DNA of 64,000 nt from Subtercola boreus (GCF_003399645.1 NZ_NBXD01000007.1:62001-126000), one strand, 5' to 3'; counted from the stretch's first letter, positions 50,998 through 60,285 are shown. Numbers and translations are program-made. Notes: a model not told the origin generated them from the sequence alone.

Positions 50998-52434
50998 ATG
51001 CCCGCCCACTCCGCCCCGCAGAAACGCTCGTGGCGCGGTGTGCGGCTAGCGGCGGCCTGGGTGGTCGTCGGCCTGCTGGCGGCAGGGTCGCTCGCTGGAG
51101 GAGCGGCTTTCGCCTCGGCCCAGGCGGCACCGCCCGCGGAGCTCACCGCCACCGCGACCGCCGTTCCCGCACCGATCTCGACGGTCGCCGTGCCGGAGAG
51201 ACGGCCCCAACCCGCTGTTGCGGCACCGGCCACGATCATCCGCACCTGTTCGGTCAGTGCGCTGGCGTCAGCGGCGGGGCTCGGCACCTTTCAGGGCGTC
51301 GTGCGCGATGCGGCGACCGGCAGCATCCTGTTCGACCGATCGGGTGACCAGTTCTCACGCACGGCGAGTGTGATGAAGGTGCTCACCTCGTCTGCGGCGC
51401 TCGCCGTGCTCGGACCTGACCACCCAGTGACGACCAGCGTGGTGCGGGGCGCTGAGGCGGGGCAGGTGGTGCTGGTCGGCGGCGGTGATGTCACGCTGGC
51501 GAGCGGATCGTCGAACATCTACAACGACAGTGCGTCGATTCTCGACCTGGCCGCGCAGGTGAAGGCGGCGTGGGCAGCAGATCCGTCGGCCGGAGGTGGG
51601 GAGATCACGTCGATCGTGCTCGACTCGTCGCTGTTCTCCGGGGACACGTGGCAGCCCTCATGGAGCCGGGTCGAACAGACCGAGGGATCCACCGCCGAGG
51701 TGACGGCTCTGATGGTCGACGGCGATCGAGCGAATCCATCGGCCGACACCTCCCCGCGAAGCACCGACCCGGTCGGGCGGGCGGGGCAGGCGCTGCGGTC
51801 GGCGCTCGGTTCGGTGGCCTCCGGCGCGCGGCTGCAGGCGGGGGTCGCACCGGCGGGTGCCACCGTGCTCGGGGCCGTGCAGTCCGCGCCGGTTTCGACG
51901 ATGGTGCAGGAGGCCGTGCTTCGCTCCGACAACAACGAAGCCGAGATGCTCGCGCGGCTCACGGCGATCGCGCTCGGTGCGGGGTCGTCGTTCTCGGCGC
52001 TCCAGACGGCGATTCCGGCGGCGTTGCACGACTCCTACGGTCTGAACGTCGACGGCCTCGTCATCGTCGACGGATCGGGTCTCAGCGACAACGATGCTGT
52101 GTCGGCGCTGTTCATCACGGCACTGTTCGACCGGGTGGACGCCCGGGTGGGCAACCTCGGCGTGCTGCTCGACGGATTGCCGATCGCCGACCAGACGGGC
52201 ACACTCTCCTACCGCTTCACCGGATCGAATTCCGTGGTGGACGGGAAAGTGTTCGCCAAGACGGGGTCGATCGATTCCGCGAACACCCTCGCCGGGGTGG
52301 TGCACGCGGCCGACGGCACGGTGCTGACATTCGCGTTCTTCGCGCTCGACAGTCAGATCGGTTCGGGCCGGGAGGCACTGGACGCACTCACAGTGGGTGT
52401 GTACAACTGCGGGAACGCACTGTCGAATAACTGA
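50998..52434 (+). CDS. dacB: D-alanyl-D-alanine carboxypeptidase, PBP4/DacB type
   Basis: 478 residues from ATG 50998; the frame extends upstream over the tandem repeat but is not coding there. A signal anchor ('LAAAWVVVGLLAAGSLAGGAAFA') is followed by an Ala/Pro-rich stretch. Active-site motifs are 'TASVMK' (SxxK), 'SDNNEAEML' (SxN) and 'FAKTGSI' (KTG), with 'GGGDVTL' typical of the S13 family. It trims the terminal D-Ala of peptidoglycan peptides or cuts crosslinks outside the cell. A TACATT box 6 bases before the ATG suggests a leaderless mRNA (inference). Confidence 0.92.
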   Translation: MPAHSAPQKRSWRGVRLAAAWVVVGLLAAGSLAGGAAFASAQAAPPAELTATATAVPAPISTVAVPERRPQPAVAAPATIIRTCSVSALASAAGLGTFQGVVRDAATGSILFDRSGDQFSRTASVMKVLTSSAALAVLGPDHPVTTSVVRGAEAGQVVLVGGGDVTLASGSSNIYNDSASILDLAAQVKAAWAADPSAGGGEITSIVLDSSLFSGDTWQPSWSRVEQTEGSTAEVTALMVDGDRANPSADTSPRSTDPVGRAGQALRSALGSVASGARLQAGVAPAGATVLGAVQSAPVSTMVQEAVLRSDNNEAEMLARLTAIALGAGSSFSALQTAIPAALHDSYGLNVDGLVIVDGSGLSDNDAVSALFITALFDRVDARVGNLGVLLDGLPIADQTGTLSYRFTGSNSVVDGKVFAKTGSIDSANTLAGVVHAADGTVLTFAFFALDSQIGSGREALDALTVGVYNCGNALSNN

Positions 52435-52528
52435 CGCAGGCCCGGGCGGAGGGGTGCGTCGTAGAATTGTGGGGTTCATCACTGGCACGCTGGAACCCTG
52501 TGCGTGCCCCACCGAGGAGGAGCCCGCC

Positions 52529-53125
52529 GTGGCGAAAGCCCTGTTCATCATCGACGTGCAGAACGACTTCACCGAGGGCGGCGCCCTGGGGGTCGAGGGG
52601 GGTGCTGCGGTCGCTCGGGGCATCTCGACACTGCTGGCCGAGCATCCGCACACCTACGACGTGGTCTTCGCCTCCCGCGACTGGCACAGCGCCGAGAACG
52701 ACAACGGGGGTCACTTCGCCACCGGCGAGGCGCCCGACTTCATCACGACCTGGCCCGTGCACTGCGTCGCCGGAACCAACGGTGCCGAATACCACGACGC
52801 TCTCACGGCCGAGGCGGTCACGTTCCATGTGCGGAAGGGGCAGGGTGAGCCCGCCTACTCCATCTACGAGGGCACGACCGAAGAGGGCAGCACCGTTCAC
52901 CAGCTGCTCGATGAGCACGGCGTGGCCGAGGTGGATGTCGCGGGCCTGGCAACCGACTACTGCGTTCGGGCGTCGGCTCTCGATGCGATCGAGCACGGCC
53001 GCCGGGTGCGCATTCTGACCGACCTGGTGGCGGGTGTCGACCCCGCGTCGAGCCAGGCCGCGCTCGCCGAATTGGGGCACGCAGGCGCAGAGCTGATCGT
53101 CTCGGCTTCGGTCGACGCGGAGTGA
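52529..53125 (+). CDS. pncA: Nicotinamidase
   Basis: 198 residues from GTG 52529, preceded by GGAGGAG. The isochorismatase-like fold shows the catalytic Asp in 'FIIDVQNDF', metal ligands in 'SRDWHSAEND' and 'GGHFA', a conserved Lys in 'HVRKGQ', and the nucleophilic Cys in 'LATDYCVRASALDA'. It deamidates nicotinamide to nicotinic acid for NAD salvage and would also activate pyrazinamide. The stop overlaps the start of the SpoU gene (GTGA). Confidence 0.94.
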   Translation: MAKALFIIDVQNDFTEGGALGVEGGAAVARGISTLLAEHPHTYDVVFASRDWHSAENDNGGHFATGEAPDFITTWPVHCVAGTNGAEYHDALTAEAVTFHVRKGQGEPAYSIYEGTTEEGSTVHQLLDEHGVAEVDVAGLATDYCVRASALDAIEHGRRVRILTDLVAGVDPASSQAALAELGHAGAELIVSASVDAE

Positions 53126-54057
53126 GCGACCCGCTCATCCCGGGGCCCGGCGCAGGCGTGAGCCTGGGCGCGGGCGCGCAGCTGAGCGCTGAGCCTGGCG
53201 TGGGCAGCGTGCAGCTGAGCGCTGAACCCGGCATGGGGGGAGGAGCACACCTCCTAGAGATCGATGAGCTGAGTGACCCGCGGCTGGCGGACTACTCCCA
53301 CCTCACCGATGTGGCGCTGCGCAAGGCTCGCAGTTCTGAGCACGGGGTCTACCTCGCCGAGTCTGCCCTCGTACTCGAGCGCGCCGTGCGTGCGGGGCAC
53401 GTGCCGCGCTCTGTGCTGGCGCTCGGGGGCTCGGTCGATGACGCCGTGGCTGCTCTCGGTGACCACGCCGCATCTACTCCGATCTTCGTCGGCCCCGGAG
53501 AACTGCTCGCTGAACTCACCGGCTACATTCTGCACCGTGGCATCGTCGCTGCCATGAACCGACCGGCCCTCGCCACGGTCGACGACCTGCTGGCGGATGC
53601 CCGTCTCGTCGTCGTGCTCGAGAACGTCGCCGACCCGACCAACGTGGGTGCGATCTTCCGTTCCGTCGCCGCGATCGGCGCGGATGCCGTGCTGGTGACG
53701 CCGCGCTGCTCCGATCCGTTCTATCGACGCGCGATCAGGGTCAGCATGGGCACTGTGCTGCAGGTTCCGTGGACGCGCACCGGTGACTGGTCAGAACTCG
53801 GCCCGACCCTCCAGGGGGCGGGCTTCCACATCGCCGCGCTCGCCCTGAGCCCCGACGCCGTCTCACTGCGTGAGTTTCAAGCCAGGGATGCCCGACCCGA
53901 CCGGCTCGCTCTGGTGCTCGGTGCTGAGGGAGATGGGCTCACCCCGGAGGCGCTCGCTGCGGCAGACACGGTCGTGAGCATCCCGATGGCGCACGGAATC
54001 GACTCCCTGAACGTGGCAGCGGCCAGTGCGGTGGCGCTCTGGGCCCTGTCGGGTTGA
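53122..54057 (+). CDS. SpoU-type (TrmH family) rRNA/tRNA 2'-O-methyltransferase
   Basis: 311 residues from GTG 53122. The SPOUT domain motifs are 'LENVADPTNVGAIFRSVAAI' (motif 1), 'LVLGAEGDGL' (motif 2) and 'IPMAHGIDSLNVAAASAVAL' (motif 3), which form the knotted SAM-binding site. Before the usual N-terminal substrate-binding region ('HLLEIDELSDPRLADY') lies an odd stretch with an 11-residue repeat 'QLSAEPGVGSV / QLSAEPGMGGG'. A later start after this stretch cannot be excluded. The RNA target is unknown. It is translationally coupled to pncA. Confidence 0.9.
   Translation: MSDPLIPGPGAGVSLGAGAQLSAEPGVGSVQLSAEPGMGGGAHLLEIDELSDPRLADYSHLTDVALRKARSSEHGVYLAESALVLERAVRAGHVPRSVLALGGSVDDAVAALGDHAASTPIFVGPGELLAELTGYILHRGIVAAMNRPALATVDDLLADARLVVVLENVADPTNVGAIFRSVAAIGADAVLVTPRCSDPFYRRAIRVSMGTVLQVPWTRTGDWSELGPTLQGAGFHIAALALSPDAVSLREFQARDARPDRLALVLGAEGDGLTPEALAAADTVVSIPMAHGIDSLNVAAASAVALWALSG
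53179..53244 (+). repeat. Two in-frame copies of a 33-bp repeat in the SpoU gene
   Basis: CAGCTGAGCGCTGA begins at 53179 and again at 53212, 33 bases apart, and the similarity runs through the whole unit. Because 33 is a multiple of three, the repeat adds 11 residues without a frame change. It lies ahead of the conserved part of the enzyme. Confidence 0.8.
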
Positions 54058-54151
54058 CGCCCGAGTCGCCACAGCCATCGCGGGTCAGGGGAGGCCCTCC
54101 AGACCCGTTACCGTTGTATCGACACATTTCTACCGAGGAGATCGCCCGCAC

Positions 54152-55057
54152 ATGGTGCCCGAACAGCCCGCGTTCGCCGACGCCCGACCCGCGACCCCTC
54201 CTCCCTCTGACATGGGCCGGCTGAGCATCCAGTGCTCCGACCAGCCGGGGATCGTGGCAGCCGTGGCCGGGTTTCTCGCTGAGCACGGCGCCAACATCGT
54301 CGAACTCGGCCAGTTCTCGACCGACTCGGAGAACGGCGAGTTCTTTCAGCGCACCGTCTTTCACTGCGATGACCTGGCGGCGCGCCTCGGCGATCTCGAT
54401 CGTGACTTCGCCCGGCAGGTCGGGCGCCGCTTCGGTATGACCTACACCTTCACCAGCGTGGCGTCGCCGAAGCGCGTGGCCATCATGGTCTCGAAGTACG
54501 ATCACTGCCTGCTCGAACTTCTGTGGCGCAACAAGCGTGGCGACCTCGACATGGACGTGACCCTGGTGATCTCGAATCACGGTGACCTCGCTGCCGATGT
54601 GGCGGGTTTCGGTGTTCCGTTCGTGCACATTCCGGTGTCGCGGGCGACCAAGGCCGAGGCCGAGGCGGAGCAGCTCGAACTGCTGGCCGGCAAGGTCGAC
54701 TTGGTCGTGATGGCGCGGTACATGCAGATTCTCTCCGCCGACTTTCTCGACAGCGTCGGCTGCCCGGTGATCAACATCCACCACTCCTTTCTCCCGGCCT
54801 TCGCCGGCGCCGGTCCCTACCTCAAGGCGAAGGAGCGTGGCGTCAAACTCATCGGGGCCACAGCGCACTACGCCACAGCGAACCTCGACGAGGGACCGAT
54901 CATCGAACAGGACGTGGTTCGCGTCAGCCACCGCGAGAGTGTCGGCGAGCTCGAACGGCGGGGTGCGGAAGTCGAGCGCAGCGTGCTCGCCCGTGCGGTG
55001 AAGTGGCATTGCGAAGATCGTGTGATGACATACGGGAATTCCACCACCATCCTCTAG
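54152..55057 (+). CDS. purU: Formyltetrahydrofolate deformylase
   Basis: 301 residues from ATG 54152 (GAGGAG 13 bases upstream; GTG 54155 is in frame). An N-terminal ACT domain ('LSIQCSDQPGIVAAVAGFLAEHGANI') is followed by the formyltransferase-fold domain with 'SKYDHCLLELLWRN', 'VISNHGDLA', 'NIHHSFLPAFAGAGPY' and 'GATAHYATANLDEGPIIEQD'. It hydrolyses 10-formyl-THF to THF and formate, balancing one-carbon pools. folD follows 68 bases later, so one-carbon metabolism genes are paired. Confidence 0.95.
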   Translation: MVPEQPAFADARPATPPPSDMGRLSIQCSDQPGIVAAVAGFLAEHGANIVELGQFSTDSENGEFFQRTVFHCDDLAARLGDLDRDFARQVGRRFGMTYTFTSVASPKRVAIMVSKYDHCLLELLWRNKRGDLDMDVTLVISNHGDLAADVAGFGVPFVHIPVSRATKAEAEAEQLELLAGKVDLVVMARYMQILSADFLDSVGCPVINIHHSFLPAFAGAGPYLKAKERGVKLIGATAHYATANLDEGPIIEQDVVRVSHRESVGELERRGAEVERSVLARAVKWHCEDRVMTYGNSTTIL

Positions 55058-55125
55058 TCGCTTCGGCGGCCACTTCGTTATCTGTGGAGAGTTCTAAAAA
55101 GAGCGTGACTGTGAAGGAGAAGAGC

Positions 55126-55989
55126 ATGGCTGAAGCCGGCATCATCGACGGTAAAGCGGTCGCCGCCCGCGTTCGTGAACAGCTGAAGGGCGACGTCGCG
55201 CAGTTCGTGGCGCGAACGGGCGTTCAACCCGGCCTCGCAACCGTGCTCGTCGGGGGCGACCCCGCATCCGAGGTCTACGTGGCGAGCAAGCGCAAGTCGT
55301 CGGTGGCGGCGGGAATGGCCGACCTGCACCAGCATCTGCCCGAAGACGCGACGCAGCAGGAGGTCGAAGGCCTGCTGAGGGAGCTCGCTGCGAGCCCGGC
55401 GGTGTCGGGCATCCTGTTGCAACTGCCGGTTCCCGCACATCTCGATGCCGCTTCGCTGATCGAGCTGATTCCGTTCGAGAAAGACGTCGACGGCCTCACG
55501 ACGATGAGCGTGGGGCTGCTCGCCCAGGGTAAGAAGGGGCTGCGGCCGTGCACGCCGTCGGGTGTGATCGAGCTGCTCGATGCCTACGACGTGCCGATCG
55601 AGGGCGCGAACGTCGTGGTGATCGGGCGTTCAGAGCTGGTCGGGCGACCGGTGGCGCAGCTGCTGGTGAACCGCAATGCGACAGTGACGATCGCGCACTC
55701 CCGCACGAAGGACCTGGCCGGGATATGCAGATCGGCGGATGTGATCGTGGCTGCGGTCGGAGTGAAGGGGCTGGTCAATGCCGACTTCGTCAAGCCGGGC
55801 GCCGTGGTGATCGACGTGGGAATCCACCGCGGGCCCGACGGCCTGAGCGGCGATGTGGACTTCGCGGCGGTGTCGCCGGTGGCGAGCCTGATCACTCCGG
55901 TGCCGGGCGGTGTCGGGCCGATGACCATCGCGATGCTGCTCGCGAACACGCTCCGCGCGGCGGAACTGCAGCACACGCTCACCGGCTGA
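55126..55989 (+). CDS. folD: Methylenetetrahydrofolate dehydrogenase / methenyltetrahydrofolate cyclohydrolase
   Basis: 287 residues from ATG 55126, preceded by AAGGAGA. 'VLVGGDPASEVYVASKRKS' includes the catalytic Tyr and Lys, followed by 'GILLQLPVP', 'EKDVDGLT', 'PCTPSGVIELL', the NADP-binding 'VVIGRSELVGRPVAQLLV' and 'PVPGGVGPMTIAMLL'. This bifunctional enzyme interconverts 5,10-methylene-THF, 5,10-methenyl-THF and 10-formyl-THF. The 113 bases up to the next gene (convergent) are extremely GC-rich and otherwise featureless. Confidence 0.96.
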   Translation: MAEAGIIDGKAVAARVREQLKGDVAQFVARTGVQPGLATVLVGGDPASEVYVASKRKSSVAAGMADLHQHLPEDATQQEVEGLLRELAASPAVSGILLQLPVPAHLDAASLIELIPFEKDVDGLTTMSVGLLAQGKKGLRPCTPSGVIELLDAYDVPIEGANVVVIGRSELVGRPVAQLLVNRNATVTIAHSRTKDLAGICRSADVIVAAVGVKGLVNADFVKPGAVVIDVGIHRGPDGLSGDVDFAAVSPVASLITPVPGGVGPMTIAMLLANTLRAAELQHTLTG

Positions 55990-56102
55990 CCGCCCGCGGG
56001 CCCACACCGTGGCGGGCCGGCGCGCTGGCGGGCGGGTGCGTTGGGGGGCCGGCGCGGTGGCGGGCCGCCGCAGGGTAACCGCCGCGCACTGCGCGCGACG
56101 CC

Positions 56103-58091
56103 TCAGACGAGCAGCTGGCGCTTCGCGAGCTCGCGGTAGAGCGGCGTCGACACGACGAGCTCGGAGTGCGTTCCGACGCCCACCACCGCGCCGTGGTCGA
56201 GCACGATGATCTGGTCGGAATCCACCACGGTCGACAGGCGGTGCGCGATCACGATCAGCGTGCGATTCTCGGCGACCGCGTCGATGGCCTCCCGCAGCAT
56301 CTGCTCGTTGAGCCCGTCGAGGCTGGAGGTCGATTCGTCGAGCAGCAGAATGGGGGGAGCGGCCAGCAGCGCCCGCGCGATCGCGAGGCGCTGGCGTTCG
56401 CCGCCCGACAGCATCACACCCTCTTCGCCGACCGGGGCATCCAGCCCCTGCGGCGAGCGGTCGAGCACTTCGAGCAGGTTGACGGCGCCAAGCACCGCCA
56501 CGCACTGTTCGTCGGTTGCGTCGGGCGTCGCGAGCAGCAGATTCGAGCGGATGCTCCCCGCCAGCACCGGGGCATCCTGCTCGACGTAGCCGATCTGCGA
56601 CCGCAGTTCCTTCCGGTCGAGCGCGCGGATGTCGACGCCACCGACCCTGATCGCGCCCGCGGTCACATCGTAGAACCGCTCGATGAGCGCCAGAGTGGTG
56701 CTCTTGCCCGCTCCCGAGGGTCCCACCAGGGCGACGCGTTTACCGCGGGGCACGCTGAAACTCACCCCGCGCAGCACGGTTGTACTCAGGATGCCCGGCT
56801 GATCGGCCCCGGATGTCGCACCCGCCGCCGACGGGTCATCGCGAACACCATCTGCCCCACCGCGCGGCTCCGCACCTCGACCACGCGGCTCCGCACCCTC
56901 ACCCCGCGGCACAGGAGCCTCGGCGTAGGCGAACTCGACCCCGTCGAACTCGACAGCGATGTCGTCTCGGGTGGAAGCCACCCCGACGCCGGTCGCGGCA
57001 CCGCTTCCCGTCGCGGCCCCGACCGCTGCTGCACCGACCGCGCCCCCCTCGCCCAGCGGCGAGAAGTCACGATCATTCTGTCCCTCCCCGGGCAGATCTA
57101 TGATCTCCTGGATGCGCCCGAGCGCCCCGAGCGCCGAGTTCACCGATGTGAAGGCCCCGAACGCCTGCCCCAGCGGCAGAATCATCAGGAAGAGGAACAG
57201 GATGAACGACACCAGCGACGCGATCGTGATCGACCCGCTCGCCACCCGGTAGCCGCCGACGCCGATCACGGTGAGAAACGCAACCTGCAGCGCGATACCC
57301 GCCACCGGAACCACGAGCGCCGAGATCTTCGCGACCTGGATGCCCATCAGCCACGCGCCCTCGGCGTCTTTCTCCACAGCGGCCACCTCGCGCTCGGTCG
57401 CGTTCGCCGCGCGAACGGTACGCACGGCAGTGATGGCCCGTTCGACGCTCGCAGCGAGGTCGCCCACCTTCTCTTGCGCCTTACGGCTGGCCACGCGGAT
57501 ACGGGCCGACAGCAACACCACGACCACGATCGACACCCCGACGACCAGAACGGTCAGGCCGAGCAGCACGGGGTCGATGATGAACATCGCGATGAGCGCT
57601 CCGACGAAGGTGACCGAGCCGCCGATCGCCTCGACGAGTCCCTGCGTGAGCACCGCGCGAAGCAGTGTGGTGTCCGAACCCACCCGCGAGACGAGATCGC
57701 CGGTGCGGCGAACATCGAATTCGCGAATGGGGAGGTTGAGCATCCGGCCCACCAGTCTGCGGCGCGACGACAGCACCACGCCCTCGCCGGTGCGCTGCAG
57801 GAGGTAGTGCTGAAAACCACTGATGAGGCCCGAGACGACGACGAGGGCGACGAGTCCCCAGACCAGCCCGCTCAGGCTCTTTCCGTCGGTGACGAGGGTG
57901 ATGACCTGGCTGACGAGTAGCGGCTGCGCGAGGCTGGCGGCCGCGCCCAGCACGCTCAGCACGGTCACGAACACGAGTACCTTCTTGTGCTCGAGGAGGT
58001 AGGGCAGCAGGTCGCTGAAGCGTGCCCGGGGGCCTTCGGGCTCTGTGCCTCCACGTCGGCGGCGGCCGCGGGGTGCTGCAGTATTCGTCAT
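56103..58091 (-). CDS. ABC exporter (fused membrane and ATPase domains)
   Basis: 662 residues from ATG 58091. Six helices in the N-terminal ~320 residues form an ABC_membrane domain ('REFDVRRTGDLVSRVGSDTT' is the coupling-helix region). The ATPase domain has 'ALVGPSGAGKSTTLALIERFY' (Walker A), 'SQIGYVEQDAPVL' (Q-loop), 'LSGGERQRLAIARALL' (signature), 'ILLLDESTSSLD' (Walker B) and 'VIAHRLSTV' (H-loop). Two unusual insertions stand out: a Gly/Ala-rich linker before the ATPase domain, and a ~45-residue Arg/Gly/Glu/Pro segment with 'GAEPRGRGAEPRG' between the A-loop and Walker A. It should work as a homodimer; the substrate is unknown. Confidence 0.93.
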   Translation of the reverse strand: MTNTAAPRGRRRRGGTEPEGPRARFSDLLPYLLEHKKVLVFVTVLSVLGAAASLAQPLLVSQVITLVTDGKSLSGLVWGLVALVVVSGLISGFQHYLLQRTGEGVVLSSRRRLVGRMLNLPIREFDVRRTGDLVSRVGSDTTLLRAVLTQGLVEAIGGSVTFVGALIAMFIIDPVLLGLTVLVVGVSIVVVVLLSARIRVASRKAQEKVGDLAASVERAITAVRTVRAANATEREVAAVEKDAEGAWLMGIQVAKISALVVPVAGIALQVAFLTVIGVGGYRVASGSITIASLVSFILFLFLMILPLGQAFGAFTSVNSALGALGRIQEIIDLPGEGQNDRDFSPLGEGGAVGAAAVGAATGSGAATGVGVASTRDDIAVEFDGVEFAYAEAPVPRGEGAEPRGRGAEPRGGADGVRDDPSAAGATSGADQPGILSTTVLRGVSFSVPRGKRVALVGPSGAGKSTTLALIERFYDVTAGAIRVGGVDIRALDRKELRSQIGYVEQDAPVLAGSIRSNLLLATPDATDEQCVAVLGAVNLLEVLDRSPQGLDAPVGEEGVMLSGGERQRLAIARALLAAPPILLLDESTSSLDGLNEQMLREAIDAVAENRTLIVIAHRLSTVVDSDQIIVLDHGAVVGVGTHSELVVSTPLYRELAKRQLLV

Positions 58092-58235
58092 GGCTGCTTT
58101 CGTGGTCACAACAAGTTTAGGTCGCGCGAAACGGCCCGGGCGACGGATGTCCGGCTGACGCCTCGCGTGACCCGAACCCTCTGCACCCACTCTCGAAGGG
58201 CGTGGCTGCCGGGCGGTGTCAGGCCCTGCAGGCGG

Positions 58236-59576
58236 TCAGCTGAGGTTGTTGTCGTACTCCACGTCGCGGGTCTCCTTGCTGAGGAACAGCGCCACGAGGG
58301 TGATCGCCGCCATCACCGACAGGTACACGCCGACCAGCACGGGGCTGCCACCGGCCGCGGCCCAGAGGGCGACGGCGACGAAGGGAGCGACGGCGGCACC
58401 GAGGATGGAGGCGAAGTTGTAGCTGATCGCCGAACCGGTGTAGCGCACGTTGGCCGGGAACAGCTCCGGCAGCACGGAGGCCATCGGGCCGAAGGTCAGC
58501 CCCATCAGGGTGAACCCGATGATCAGCAGGGCCATCGTACCGATGAAGCCGCCGCCGAAGAGCGGAACGAAGAGCAGCCCGAAGACGAGGATGCCGATGG
58601 TCGTGACGATCAGGGTGAGGCGTCGGCCGTACTTCTCGGCGAGTGGCCCGGAGACGAGCGTGAAGATGCCGAAGAAGACGACGCCGACGATGAGCATGAT
58701 GAGGAAGTCGGTGCGCGAGAAGCCGAGGCCCGGGGTGGCGGCAGTGGTGGCCGTCGTTCCGTAGGTCAGCGTGTAGGTCGTCATCAGGTAGAAGAGCGTG
58801 TAGGTCGCGAGCATGATGAACGTGCCCAGGATGAGCGGGCGCCAGCTCGATTTGAAAACACGCACAACCGGAACCTTGGCGACCTCGCCGCGCTCGACGA
58901 CCTTCTGGAAGGCGAGGGTCTCGACGAGCTTGAATCGCACATACAGACCGACGATCACCAGCACGGCGCTGATGATGAACGGCACGCGCCACCCCCAGGC
59001 GGCGAAGGCGTCTGCCGACATCGCGAGGCTCAGCACCAGGAAGATACCGTTCGCGAGGATGAAGCCGATCGGGGCACCCATCTGCGGAAAGGTGCCGTAG
59101 ATGGCGCGCTTGCCGCGGGGGGCGTTCTCGGTCGCGAGCAGAGCCGCGCCACTCCACTCGCCGCCGAGGCCGAGGCCCTGGGCGAAACGGAACACGGTGA
59201 GCAGAAGCGGAGCCCATATGCCGATCTGTGCATATGTCGGCAGGAAGCCGATGAGAACGGTGGCGATACCCATCGTCAGCAGAGACGCGACCAGGGTCTT
59301 CTTGCGCCCGATGCGGTCGCCGAAGTGCCCGAAGATGATCGAACCGATCGGCCGTGCGATGAAGGCGATGCCGAAGATCAGGAACGACGACAGCAGCGAG
59401 ACGGTCGGGTTGGTGTTGTCGGGGAAGAAGAGTTTGGGAAAGACGAGCACGGCGGCGGTTCCGTAGACGTAGAAGTCATAGAACTCGATCGATGTGCCGA
59501 TGAGGCTTGCGAGGATGACCCTCGAGCGGGTGTTGGCGGCAGCGACAGGTGGGGCGGCGAGCTGGGGCGAAGACAT
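58236..59576 (-). CDS. MHS-family (metabolite:H+ symporter) MFS transporter
   Basis: 446 residues from 59576. Twelve hydrophobic helices with 'IGTSIEFYDFYVYGTAAVL' in helix 1, 'RPIGSIIFGHFGDRIGRKKTL' in the loop 2-3, 'QGLGLGGEWSGAALLATENAP' in helix 4-5, and 'GPLAEKYGRR' at the second-half repeat identify the MHS subfamily (shikimate, proline/betaine, citrate or alpha-ketoglutarate type). It imports an organic acid or osmolyte by proton symport; the substrate cannot be assigned. A small palindrome lies upstream. Confidence 0.9.
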   Translation of the reverse strand: MSSPQLAAPPVAAANTRSRVILASLIGTSIEFYDFYVYGTAAVLVFPKLFFPDNTNPTVSLLSSFLIFGIAFIARPIGSIIFGHFGDRIGRKKTLVASLLTMGIATVLIGFLPTYAQIGIWAPLLLTVFRFAQGLGLGGEWSGAALLATENAPRGKRAIYGTFPQMGAPIGFILANGIFLVLSLAMSADAFAAWGWRVPFIISAVLVIVGLYVRFKLVETLAFQKVVERGEVAKVPVVRVFKSSWRPLILGTFIMLATYTLFYLMTTYTLTYGTTATTAATPGLGFSRTDFLIMLIVGVVFFGIFTLVSGPLAEKYGRRLTLIVTTIGILVFGLLFVPLFGGGFIGTMALLIIGFTLMGLTFGPMASVLPELFPANVRYTGSAISYNFASILGAAVAPFVAVALWAAAGGSPVLVGVYLSVMAAITLVALFLSKETRDVEYDNNLS

Positions 59577-59595
59577 GGCGGCTTTCAGACAGAAG

Positions 59596-59609
59596 GGTAC
59601 GGTCGTACC
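59596..59609. promoter_or_regulatory. Possible operator palindrome upstream of the MHS transporter
   Basis: GGTACG-GT-CGTACC is a 14-base inverted repeat 20 bases before the transporter start, close enough to block initiation if bound. A GntR- or TetR-type repressor would fit in size, but none is encoded nearby. The rest of 59577-59738 shows nothing distinct. Confidence 0.3.
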
Positions 59610-59738
59610 AGAGGTTCACGGTGACGGAGCGTCGATCGGGCGCAGCATCGACCACGGTGTGACGAGAAGCGGCCTGTGGACCGCTCCAATACCATACCGC
59701 GGTTACGCCCGGATGGCCGGGCCGTCTGAATCCGCTCC

Positions 59739-60260
59739 TCAGGCCGCGGCGATGCCGTCCTCCGGCCGCCGTTCCGGTTGCCCTTTTGGTACCCGGAGGG
59801 AACGGAGCGCCAGAGCGGTCGCCACCGCTGCCTCTGCAGCCTCGCGACCCTTGTCTTCCTTCGAGCCCGGCAGGCCCGCCCGGTCCAGGCCCTGCGCCTC
59901 ATCGTCGAGGGTGAGCACGCCGAACCCCACGGGTTTGCCGGTCAGGATGCTGACCTGGGTCAGACCGCTAGTGGCGGCGTCTGCGACGTACTCGAAGTGC
60001 GGCGTGCCACCGCGAATGATCACGCCCAGCGCGACCACCGCATCCGCCCCTGCCTCGAGTGCTGCCCGACTCACGACCGGCAGTTCGAAGCTGCCGGGCA
60101 CGCGGATCTCGACGAACTCGACGTTCGCCGCCTCCAGTGCCCGGCGGGCGCCAGCGAGCAGCCCTTCGGTGATGACGTCATGCCAGCGGCCGGCGACGAT
60201 GGTCACCCTCAGGCCGGTGCCGTCGAGGGTGGTGGGGCTGGGGATGCCGGAGCCGCTCAT
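59739..60260 (-). CDS. ribH: 6,7-dimethyl-8-ribityllumazine synthase
   Basis: 173 residues from ATG 60260. 'VTIVAGRWHDVITEGLLAGA', 'VEIRVPGSFELPVVS', 'VVALGVIIRGGTPHFEYVAD', and 'SILTGKPVGFGVLTLDDEAQGLDRAG' are the core lumazine synthase blocks. It joins ribityl-aminouracil with dihydroxybutanone phosphate and forms the penultimate step of riboflavin synthesis. A Lys/Arg-rich tail follows. It is the last gene of the rib operon, 25 bases after ribBA. Confidence 0.96.
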   Translation of the reverse strand: MSGSGIPSPTTLDGTGLRVTIVAGRWHDVITEGLLAGARRALEAANVEFVEIRVPGSFELPVVSRAALEAGADAVVALGVIIRGGTPHFEYVADAATSGLTQVSILTGKPVGFGVLTLDDEAQGLDRAGLPGSKEDKGREAAEAAVATALALRSLRVPKGQPERRPEDGIAAA

Positions 60261-60285
60261 GGTGTCATTCCTTTTGATGGTGTGG

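Noticed and set aside
55990-56102. GGCGGGC-rich stretch between folD and the ABC gene as a repeat array
   Set aside because: Units are short and irregular; simply very GC-rich sequence between convergent genes.
57987-59624. A 545-codon plus-strand frame opposite the MHS transporter
   Set aside because: Glu/Asp/Arg-rich mirror of transmembrane codons; no recognisable domain.
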